Below are positions 13,001 through 25,000 of a stretch of 64,000 bases of DNA, piece after piece; within the stretch, counting starts at the first letter, position 1; every line of letters begins with the position of its first letter. The position numbers and the translations under genes are program-made. Source of the stretch: Liolophura sinensis (lineage: Eukaryota > Mollusca > Polyplacophora > Chitonida > Chitonidae); contig NC_088302.1 in the NCBI RefSeq assembly GCF_032854445.1, forward strand, positions 53,600,046 through 53,664,045, in the 5' to 3' direction. The notes under the pieces are model-generated. The model had not been told where the DNA came from. It saw nothing but the letters and a program-made list of their open reading frames with translations, and searched no databases.

Positions 13001-16000
13001 AACCATTCAATTACATAAATACATGTAGATATATGATCATGATCTCTTGTTAACAAATTTGATTGGATTTTTACACATTGCTGGCTGTAACTGCTCGACA
13101 CTTTTTAGTTTACTTACATGTAGTTCATTTGGCACTTGCTGTTTTAGGAATGACTACTACTGTGGAGACTGGGCATCTTTCAGCCTCCATGGTCTGGAAG
13201 GATGGATTAAAGAACAACAGGTACAAAGTGAAACATAATGCTGCATTTGCACTTAGTTCCTGGATTGTCTATAGTTCTCACCTTTTTTTTTTAAAACAAA
13301 TACCAAGTTTTCATTAGTGGGGCAGTGAAAATATGTAGAACCACCTGGAGGTGATTTGAATCTTAAATGTTTTCATTGTCTCTTCAATGTTGGTAACACT
13401 TCTGGGGGCAGTTCCACGAAGCCAGTTTTGACTGTCCAAAGACAGAATTTTAAATCTGAGTTGAATGCTTATTTTGGACCATTGGTGTTAATATTCTGAA
13501 CACTTGACAAGTACAGTGTTCAGACATATGTACCAAAATAAGGAATTCTTGGGCCTTAAACTGTGCTAAAGATAGAAGTTTTTGCATTTCAAACTTCAAA
13601 ACATGGTTTGTGGAATTGGCATCTGACAATGAATAATTTAATTTTTTTTTTCTCTAGTGTCTGTCTGGACGACTGAAGACATACATGAACTTGTAACTGT
13701 ATGTTATTGTTAAGTGTATTTTTGTTCTGTTATCTCAGACAGGCTTTATCCTTGCTGTGTTAAGACAGGTCACCCTGACCCAGTAGAGCACCCAGAGCCC
13801 AAAGAGGTTACGCTTGAGGAAGGAGATATACTGGTGGAGTGTCCCCTTTATGGCAACACCAATACCCACATAGAAACAGGCTTCCTTGTCTGGTGAGTAC
13901 TAAGATGACTAATGCATTTATACAGAGATGGGTCATATGCCCATGGAAGATAACAAAGTTAGCTTGGTGATTTATGCAGGGCACACAGGTTGCCTCTTCC
14001 CATAAACCTGACTGCTGGCATGTAAGTGGGAAGCGGCATGTACATGTACATGTAAGTGGGAAGCGGCATGTACATGTACATGTAAGTGGGAAGCGGCATG
14101 TACATGTAGCGGGAAAATTCATCAGCACAGTGTTTGAACACCAATCAGCATTTATCTTGAGTAAAGCTTTGAACTGCAAACGTTCTATATATTTATTCAT
14201 TTTTTAATTAGTGTTATATATTCAATCAAGAATGTTAATATATGAAAGGGCCATGTTGTTTATTTGGATGAAACTGTAAGTACAACAAAACCATTTGAAG
14301 AATTTAAAACCTTTGATCCAAATTTAATGTTAAGGCTGTGTATGCTTACCCCAGTGGTTTAGTACCTAAAACCTACATGAATGTCTTAATGTGGTTTTGG
14401 CCTTTTTGGACCTAATTAAAATTCTCCTTAATGGCAGCAGTAGAGAGCCAATGAAAGTAGGTTGTCAAAGAAATGTTAGTTTTTATAAACATTGTGACAA
14501 AGTATCAACATGATCAAAGGTGAAAGAAAAAGAGATGATTAAATCTGTGAAGATCATGGATACATACACTGTGAAGACTAACACAAGTGACTTTCCCACT
14601 TACTATTCAGTGAGGATGAACCTGACCCTCAACCACCAGCAGAGCAGCCTTCTGATACCTTGGGGGAAGTACCTGGGGATTCCTCTCCTTCTGGTAGCAA
14701 TGACACACAGCTTGTTCCGGATATATCTCAGCTGAGTGTGACAGAAGCTAGTAAAATCACGGAAACAGTAACTGAAAAATCATGTGAGAGTACAGAGGGT
14801 TTGGATAAGCAGTCAAGAATCACAGTAGGTGAGAAACAACATGCAGATAAAGAATCCTGTACCTCAGAAGCAGAAGAGGAGACTGCTGAGCTAACAAATT
14901 CCCCGACCACTTCGCACACTAAACATGAAGAAACTAACACAGAGACAGTGACTGAAGTAGACTTGTCTAGAACCAGCCATTGTACAAATGTCCCTGATGG
15001 TGAGGGTGGCCAGTTAGACCCTGCAGCATGTGATTATGTGTCTGAACCAAGGACCCAGTTTGTCTCCTCATGGGAGCCTGGTACAGATGCCACCCCTCAG
15101 GTCTGGACCAAGCCAAGCATTGAGAAGGAATGGAGGAAGTTCAACATTGACCTGTCTCCCAGGGTTAGTGCTGACAAATTGTACGATAAGGGGTGTTATT
15201 GTAATATTCAGGTTTCATTTTTTTAAAACTTGTTCCATGCTTGTTGTGAAAGTGTGAAATGGTGCTTGTAGTGAAACATAATTTAGTAGAACACCCGAGC
15301 CCATGAATGAAGTGTTGACCTGGCTTATAATGTGTGTGCGAAGAAGATATGCATGTACATCCACCTGTCAGAATGTAGAAAAGAAAGAGTGAGTGAGTGA
15401 GTGCTTGGGGTTTAACGTCGTACAACAATTTTTCAGTCATATGACGACGAAGGAATCATTAGGGTGCATGTACGTGTAATGTGCCTCCTTGTTGCAGGAC
15501 GGATTTCCACCGCTCTTTTATTTAGTGCTGCTTCACTGAGACGACTTACCGAAGGCAAGTAAGTCGCCCCGCCCGAGCCATTATACTGATACGGGTCAAC
15601 CAGTCGTTGCACTATCCCCTTCATGCTGAACGCCAAGCGAGGAAGTTACAACTTCCTCTTTTAAAGTCTTAGGTGTGACTCGATCAAGGATTGATCCTGG
15701 ATCTACCGGTCCCAAAGCGGACGCTCTACCAACTGTGCTATCCGGGCCGGTCTAGAAAAGAAAGAAGGTGGAGGAAAGGTGGGATCCACGAAAATTCCAT
15801 CTTAATTTACTGTCACAGTTACCTTCAACTGATTTGCTGATACCTCAGCCTTCTGAGCTGAATTTCATGGGTCTTTTGGAGGATAAATTGTTACATGTAT
15901 GATTTGCAGGAAGTATGACTTTTCTATAAATCTTGTAACTAATTTCATGACAGATATGTTGTGTTGATGTTTGTAGTTGCTGTACTGCAGAGGTGCTATG

Positions 16001-19000
16001 GTAGAACTGCTCATCAACTCTGATGTCTCCAAGTACTGTGAATTCAAAACTATTACCAGAGTGCTGACCTACCTTAATGGAGAACTGCAGAAGGTACTTG
16101 ATGTTTGATTAATGATATTATTGTAATGTGATCCATCTATAAAATGGCGTGTCTTTCCCTAAGAATCATTTCCCGTTAACTTGTGTTTCTGATTCTAATC
16201 AGTTGTTAGTCATGCTGAATCAGACCATGCGGATAGCCCACAAATGCAAATCCAGCTCTTAAAGGCAGCAGAATTTTTCAGGTTCTAGGTACACCTTTAC
16301 CTGGATGATGTTTATATTATCTGGGTTATAACATAAATCTGCATTAAAAGAAACCAGTAAATTGTAAAGTAACACTTAAGGGAAGTGAAAATTTGTGCAT
16401 GCGTGAGCTGTCCATTGAAGTCATATGAATGGCAGGATTCTTGCCAGTATTATTAAGACATCACAGTCATGTCTATGGAAAACAAGTCTATCATTAATAC
16501 ATGCATGTATTCAGGACAAATCGCTCAGCCCCTCAGTCGGTTTTCAGGTGCCTTGTTCAAGGGCAGATGTCTTCTCCAGCAAGTCTGTGTCTATGATAGA
16601 GAAGAGGATGATGATGAAGTTCATCACGTTCTGTATGGAGTATGAGAAACACCCCGAGCAGTATCAAGGTAGGTAGCAACGCAAGGCCAGCTCTGGCATG
16701 CAGGTCACATATCAAGCTTGTCCCAGGCAATACAGAAGGCACTAGTCTTACATTTTAGGTTATTTTAATGTTTTTGAGGGGAAGATTACATGTACTTACT
16801 GTAACTTAGATGTGGAGAAATTATGGAAATGCCTTGTCAGATGCCTGGACGTCCTGTTCACCACTCATTAGGTTAGGAGAGACAAAACACAAACAAGGAG
16901 TTAACATCTAATTGCATTAGATTGAGTGAGGTAAAGGTCTTGCAAAGTTAATGTATGTTTTGTAGCACAATTTAAAACAAAGGAAGACAGGTCTTCATTT
17001 GGAAGAATTGAATAAAAAAATGGTTAATAAGAACAGGTATATGTGAACTAGCTTCTGTGCACCTATGTTTGTTGAACTTTTTTTTTATTACAGATTTCTT
17101 GGACAAGCCGTTTAGCACATTCCTTGATTCACGGAAATTAAAGCCAAACATAAAGCATTTTATCCTGCATTCTATTGCCATGGCCACAGATACCACCCTA
17201 ACATTACAGGTAATTGATGGGTTTCCTCCAACTCAGCTATTCAGGTACACCTGTTGTACCATCATAGGAACATGTAAGATATACATCAAGTTCAATTTGT
17301 TAGTTGGGTATATTTTGTTAACCAAACTCCATTTTTATCTTGAAAATTCCTCAGTTTTTTGCAGGGATTTTATTTTTCAGATCTCATTATTACTATATTT
17401 CACATTTTTCAAATCACACATTTGGCTTCATTCTAAACCTCGAGTGAAGTTTTGTTTAATTCTTTGATCAGAAAAAACTTAGGAGTTGGGATGAAATGTG
17501 CTTGTAAGACAGTGATGTGCTTCAGAAAGTGCATTTTTACATGCTAAACTTCAGGTGAAATACAGTTCCTTTAAAATACCAAATGTTTTGACTTTACATC
17601 TGAAATGCGCTCCGGTTTGAAGGGATTGGAAAATACGCAGAAGTTCATCTTGTCATTGGGTCGGTATGGCAATACAGCTTTCTTGTGGCCCCTGTATGGA
17701 AGTGGAGAGCTGCCGCAAGCCTTTGCCAGGTAACAGTAAAATATGTGAGTCATTTTAAGAAAAATGTACTCACATCGAGGTTCTTGGAAAAGTGACACTC
17801 TCTACGACTCATACAGTGAATCTTTGTAGATTATTCATAAATTTGTAAAACGGAAATGGCTGTATTTTTTATATTACCTGCAACTTGAATAGAGCTAGTT
17901 ACATTCATTTTGTTAATAATGTTTTGTCTGAGTGCAGTGAGCATTGACAATATACAAAAATACTACAAAACAGTCATAAATATGATACTTTAGTAATTTA
18001 ATGCTTAAAGAGGTTTTTAAGCCGGTCTTGAAAGTGTAAGCGCAATGAAAATTGTTTTAGGATGTGTGCTGTTTTTGGTGGGATTTACTGCTTGAGGATG
18101 ACAGCCAGCTCAGTGATTGTGGATAAAGAGAACAAGTAAGTCATTTCAGTGATTGTGGATAAAGAGGACAAGTAAGTCGTCTCAGTGATTGTGGATGATG
18201 AGAACATGTAAGTTGTCGGTGATTGTGGATGATGAGAACAAGTAAGTCATCTCAGTGATTGTGAATAAAGAGAACAAGTTAGTCATCTCACTGATTATGG
18301 ATAACGAAAACAAGTAAATCATCTCAGTGGTTGTGGATAAAGAGAACAGGTATGCCACCTAAGTGATTGTGGATAAAGAGAACAAGTAAGTCATCTAAGT
18401 GATTGTTGATGATGAGAACAAGTAATTCATCTTTGTTAATGTGGACAAAGAGAACACGTAAGTCATCTCAGTGATTGTGGATAAAGAGAACAAGTGAGCC
18501 GTCTCAATGATTGTGGATAAAGGGAACAAGTGAGTCATCTCAGTGATTGTGATGATTAGAACAAGTAAATCATCTCAATGATTATGGATGATTAGAACAA
18601 GTAAATCATCTCAGTGGTTGTGGATTACAAGAACAGGTTAGTCACCTGTGACAGCCGTTATATATATATAGATGTCAAGCAGAAAAAGAACATGTATTAA
18701 GTAAGATCACTGATTGTACATTGTAAATGGGGATAATAGGTAAATGTCTTAAAGCCTTGAGAGACAAACTACATTCCATGTGTGCAAACAATTCTAAACA
18801 TAAGAAAGGATTTATTTATTTGAATTGATTAGTGTTTTTTATGCCGTACTGGGCTGGGGCCATCCACAGGTTGCTGGCAGACCTCAGGTATGGACGGACA
18901 GACTTGAACTCACACCGACCCCTTTCGTGACAGGCTCCTGGCTGGGTCATTGTTCCGCATTGGCGCGCTAACCACCTTGACAAAAATGGCACATGGCACA

Positions 19001-22000
19001 GCTTAATGGAATCATGGTCGGGTACTAAGACTAGTTTTTTGGGCAACTTATATTGAAGTCGTGCCTTTATCATGTTCTCTTCCTGTTTATTTAGGTACAG
19101 AGGTATAGTGACCACTGAGGGTCATCGGATAGAGAGCAAGTAAGTGTCGTACAGTTTTCATTTTGTTTTACCCTTCAGCTGAGCAGGTGTGTAGATCAGG
19201 AGACTTGATCATACTTCATACGGCCTTTCCTATTATGTAATTGTTTATACAAAAATGTAATGAAAAAAATCATCTTTATTGAAATATTATATAATCACTG
19301 TTTTCTTGTTATTTAGAAAGTGTGGATCAGGGCAGCTGTTGTTAACAACATGTCAATGTAATCTGTAATCTCACGGGTAGAGATAGATGAAATTATGACA
19401 TTTCCTGAAAATATAAAGTTACCTTTACGATGTAATTTTCCCTCATCAGGTGGTTGGTGGCAGAGACAAGTTATCTCCCTAAACAGTATCTGCCATCAGG
19501 TTATGGCTCCAGGTAAGGCAATATTGACAGGAGTTATCTACCTAACCAATATCTGCCCTCGGCTTATGGCTCTAGGTACGGCTGTATTGATAGGAGTTAT
19601 CTACCTAAACAATATCTGCCCTCAGCGTATGGGTCCAGGTACGGCAATATTGTTAGGAGTTATCTACATAAACAATGTCTGCCCTCGGGTTATGGGTCCA
19701 GGTAAGGCAATATTGACAGGAGTTATCTACCTAAACAATATCTGGCCTCAGGTTATGGGTCCAGGTTCGGCAATATTGATAGGAGTTATCTACGTAAACA
19801 GTGTCTGCCTTTGGACTATGGGTCCAGGCAAGGCAATATTGACAGGAGTTATCTACCTAAACAATATCTGCCCTCAGGTTATGGGTCCAGTTAAGGCAAT
19901 ATTGACAGGAGTTATCTACCTAAACAATATCTGGCCTCAGATTATGGGTCCAGGTACGGCAATATTGATAGGAGTTATCTACCCAAACAATATCTGCCCT
20001 CGGGCTATGGGTCCAGGTAAGGCAATATTGACAGGAGTTATCAACCTAAACAATATCTGCTCTCGGGTTATGGGTCCAGGTACGACAATGTTGACAGGAG
20101 TTATCTACCTAAACAATATCTGGCCTTGGTTTATGGGTCCAGGTACGGCAATATTGATAGGAGTTATCTACAACAAACAATATCTGCCCTCGGGCTATGG
20201 GTCCAGGTAAGGCAATATTGACAGGAGTTGTCTACCTAAACAATATCTGGCCTCGGGTTATGGGTCCAGGTGAGGCAATGTTGACAGGAGTTATCTACCT
20301 AAACAATGTCTGCCCTTAGGTTATGGGTCCAGGTAAGGCAATATTGATAGGAGTTATCTACCTAAACAATATCTGCCCTCGGGTTATGGGTCCAGGTACG
20401 GGAATATTGACAGGAGTTATCTGCCTAAACAATATCTGGCCTCAGGTTATGGGTCCAGGTAAGGCAATGTTAACAGGAGTTATCTACCTAAACAATATCT
20501 GGCCTTGGGTTATGGCTCCAGGTACGGCAATATTGATAGGAGTTATCTACCTAAACAATATCTGCCCTCGGGTTATGGGTCCAGGTAAGGCAATATTGAT
20601 AGGAGTTATCTACCTAAACAATATCTGGCCTCAGGTTATGGGTCCAGATAAGGCAATATTGACAGGAGTTATCTACCTAAACAATATCTGCCCTCGGGTT
20701 ATGGGTCCAGGTGAGGCAATGTTGACAAGAGTTATCTACCTATACAATATCTGGCCTTGGGTTATGGGTCCAGGTTAGGCCATGTTGACAGGAGTTATCT
20801 ACCTAAACAATATCTGCCCTTAGGTTATGGGTCCAGGTATGACAAAGTTGACACGACTTATCTGCCTAAACAATATCTGGCCTCAGGTTATGGGTCCAGG
20901 TAAGGCAATGTTGACAGGAGTTATCTACCTATACAATATGTGGCCTTGGGTTATGGGTCCAGGTTAGGCCATGTTGACAGGAGTTATCTACCTAAACAAT
21001 ATCTGCCCTTAGGTTATGGGTCCAGGTATGACAAAGTTGACAGGAGTTATCTGCCTAAACAATATCTGCCCTCGGGTTATGGGTCCAGGTACGACAATGT
21101 TAACAGGAGTTATCTACCTAAACAATATCTGGCCTCAGCTTATGGGTCCAGGTTCGGCAATATTGATAGGAGTTATCTACCCAAACAATATCTGGCCTTG
21201 GGTTATGGGTCCAGGTAAGGCAGTGTTGACAGGAGTTATCTACCTAAACAATGTCTGCCCTTAGGTTATGGGTCCAGGTGAGACAAAGTTGACAGGAGTT
21301 ATCTACCTATATAATATCTGCCCTTAGGATATAGCTCCAGGTAATATATTGACAGAAGTTATCTCCCTGGACAATATCTGCTTTCAGGTTATGGCTCAGG
21401 GTAAGGCAGTATTAATAGGAATCGTCTATCTGAACGATATCTGCCCTTAGGTTAATGCATTATTGACAGGAGCTATCTCCTTGAGCAATATCTGTCATCA
21501 GGGTAAGAAAATATTGACAGTAGTTATCTCCCTGAACATTATCTGCCCGCAGGTTAAAACTCCGGGTAAGGGGACATTGACAGGAACCATCTCCGTGAAC
21601 TATATCTACCCTCAGGTTAAAAACTCCGGGTAAGATGACATTGACATGAGTCGTCTCCCTGAACAATATCTACCCTCAGATTATAACTCCGGGTAAGGGG
21701 ACATTGACAGGGCCATCTCCCTGAACAATATCTACCCTCAGGTTATGGCTCCATGGGCAGATATCCACAAAACCATTTAATTTGAGACAGGGTTATAGAG
21801 CTTAATTTTGGGCCCAATAGATGTAAAAGTTTTACCACCACTCATTACTATAATTATGGCTCAGGGTAAGGCACCAATGACAGGAGCCATCTCCCTGAAC
21901 AATATCTACCCTCAGGTTATGGCTCCATGGGCAGATTCCACAAAACCATTTAATTTGAGACAGGGTTATAGAGCTTAATTTTGGGCCCAATAGATGTAAA

Positions 22001-25000
22001 AGTTTTACCACCTGATTACTACTTATGGCTCAGGGTAAGGCACCAATGACAGGAGTCATCTCCCTGAACAATATCTACCCTCAGGTTATGGCTCCATGGG
22101 CAGATTCCACAAAACCATTTAATTTGAGACAGGGTTATAGAGTTTAATTTTGGGCCCAATAGATGTAAAAGTTTTTACCACCTGATTACTAAGTATGGCT
22201 CAGGGTAAGGCACCAATGACAGGAGTCATCTCCCTGAACAATATCTACCCTCAGGTTATGGCTCCATGGGCAGATTCCACAAAACCATTTAATTTGAGAC
22301 AGGGTTATAGAGCTTAATTTTGGGCCCCAATAGATGTAAAAGTTTTACCACCTGATTACTACTTATGGCTCAGGGTAAGGCACCAATGACAGGAGTCATC
22401 TCCCTGAACAATATCTATCCTCAGGTTATGGCTCCATGGGCAGATTCCACAAAACCATTTAATTTGAGACAGGGTTATAGAGCTTAATTTTGGGGCCCAA
22501 TAGATGTAAAAGTTTTACCACCTCATAACTAATTATTGCGGCGGGTAAGGCACCATTGACATGAGTCATTTCCCTGAACAATATCTACCCTCAGGTTAAA
22601 AACTCTGGGTAAGATGACATTGACATGAGTCATTTCCCTGAACAATATCTACCCCTCAGGTTAAAAACTCTGGGTAAGATGACATTGACAGGAGTTATCT
22701 CCCTGAACAATATCTACCCTTAGGTAATGGCTCCATGGGCAGATTCCACAAAACCATTTAATTTGAGACAGGGTTATAGAGCTTAATTTTGGGCCCAATA
22801 GATGTAAAAGTTTTACCACCTCATTACTAATTATGGCTCAGGGTAAGGCACCATTGACAGGAGTTATCTCCCTGAACAATATTTACTACAGTCTGTCATT
22901 TTAAAGGTGCGCAATTGCACTCGCAATGCCCCCTCAAAGGATCTTTTCAGGAGGCTAGTCTTTTACTACAAGTAAACAACTCACAGCATGATTACATTTT
23001 TTTTATTTCACTTCTTCAATCATCATGATAATCTTGCAGGGGATCGGCCAGCACCGTCTGATTGCATGCGCTGAAGCGACTAGTTCCCCCTGTCGTCTGG
23101 GAAGACAACCAAACCAGCAAACATAATGACTCATGATGTAGGCATTGGTCATTTAATTTTGTCAAATTGCCTGTTCGTTGATCAATACGTGCATCTCAAC
23201 TTAGGTCAGAAGCGGCTGAATTCAGGTCGGCAGCTAGTGAGTAATGACACCTCACTCTGAGCAAAGCTCGGATGTGTCAGCATGATTCCAGTCATCCTCA
23301 GAATGGAAAACCTTGTGCTATATTCTGTGTGATGATAACTACTGCCGCTGTCAGTGGTCGTGACCCCTGCAGAGCACATGGTCGAAAATATCATTATGAA
23401 GTGAACCTTACAGGTTTTTTCTTTCTCCATAATTTGGGTATATTTGTTTCCAAAGCAGATGTACGTTTTTGAGCGTTGTGAGCTTGACATGAATAGCTGT
23501 TTAACTCATGAAATGTGTGCATTTGAATTCTGAATAAAGTTTCAGACATGTCATGCAACTATCAACAACAACGGTAGAGACTATAGTATTTAGTTATTAG
23601 TGACCTAATGCGGCATTTCGAGGAAGTTTTCTTCTTATTTAATGTGACTCTTACCCCCTGGAATCATACTGTACAAGTGGATATGGTAAATGTACTTGCT
23701 CAGCATTTATTATTATTATTTTAAATTACAGCTGCTGCCTATTTTACAGTCTTTTACTTATGCACAGTCCTGGGTTGTACTGTGTGTAGATGGAGCCCCA
23801 AACATGGATATGGGATGGGTGTTGTACAATGCCAATATGTGCACAAATGTTATGGCTCTGATATATTTTGAAACAAACTACGTTTTGTTGTTTGATTTAT
23901 TTATTTATTTATTTATTTATTTATTTGATTGGTGTTTTACTCAAAAATATTTCACTATTACGACAGCCAGCATTATGGTGGGAGGAAACCGGGCACACCC
24001 CGGGGGAAACCCACAACCATCTGCAGGTTGTTGACAGACTTTCCCACGTATGGCCGGAGAGGAAGGCAGCATCAGCTGGACTTGAACACACAGCAACTGC
24101 ATTTGTAGGTGTAAATTGCACTTCTTGGCAAATTGAGGGGTGTGTTTTGGTGCACTCCTTCAGTTTTGAAAAATGATGGACTGTTACCCCAGAGGTTATG
24201 GCACTAGGTAAGGCAATGCTGACGGGAGTTATCTGCCTGAACAATATCTGCCCTCAGGTTATGCCTTGGGGTAAGGCAGTATTGACAGGGGTGAGTGAGT
24301 GCTTGTGGTTTAACGTCGTACTCAACAGTTTTTCAGTCATATGACGACGAAGGAATCCCTAGGGTGTATGTACTGTGCCTCCTTGTCGCAGGACGGATTT
24401 CAACCGCTCTTACATAGTGCTGCTTCACTGAGACCACCTACCGAAGGCTAGTAAGCCACCCTGCCCGAGCCGTTATACTGAACGGGTCAACCAGTCAGTT
24501 CATTATCCCCTTCATGCTGAACGCCAAGTGAGGAAAAAAACTTCCTCTTTTAAAGCCTTAGGTGTGACTCGACCCAGGATTGATCCTGGATCTGTCGCTT
24601 CCAAAGCAGACGCTCTACCAACTGTGCTATCCGAGCTGGTCAATATTGACAGGTCTTCGTGAACAAGATCTGCCCTCAAATTGTGGCTCAGGGTGAGGTA
24701 ATATTTCCCTAGACAGTATCTGCCCTCAGATTGTTGCCCAGGGTAAGGCAATATTGCATAAAGGCTGGGCTGTTTCTCCAAGTCTCCATTGAGAAAGTTT
24801 TTAAGTTACACATTGACCAATCATTGTCATGGTAACTTGACCAGTACTGTGAGAAATATCTCTATTTTAATATGTTGGAATGTGAAACAAAATACCTGTT
24901 GGAAGTTGTTGGAAGGTTAAGGGGAGTGGCTTACTGGAAGATTTGAAATATGCTGTGGCATTGTGTCCATGCTGTGGCATTGTGTCCATGCTGTGTCAGT

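Noticed and set aside
13808-14200. 130-codon minus-strand frame with TCTCRFPL repeats
   Set aside because: It is antisense to REP exon 4 and runs through a 30 bp repeat. No homology or splice support.
15640-15752. Possible tRNA genes at the heads of SINEs (also 24560-24650 and 32708-32780)
   Set aside because: They have A- and B-box-like sequence but continue into SINE bodies and lack a complete acceptor stem. They are SINE heads, not tRNA genes.
19395-20778. Open frames of 271 and 151 codons reading [20 protein letters not shown] repeats
   Set aside because: They are in a different frame from the real REP exon 12 and owe their length to the 63 bp period.
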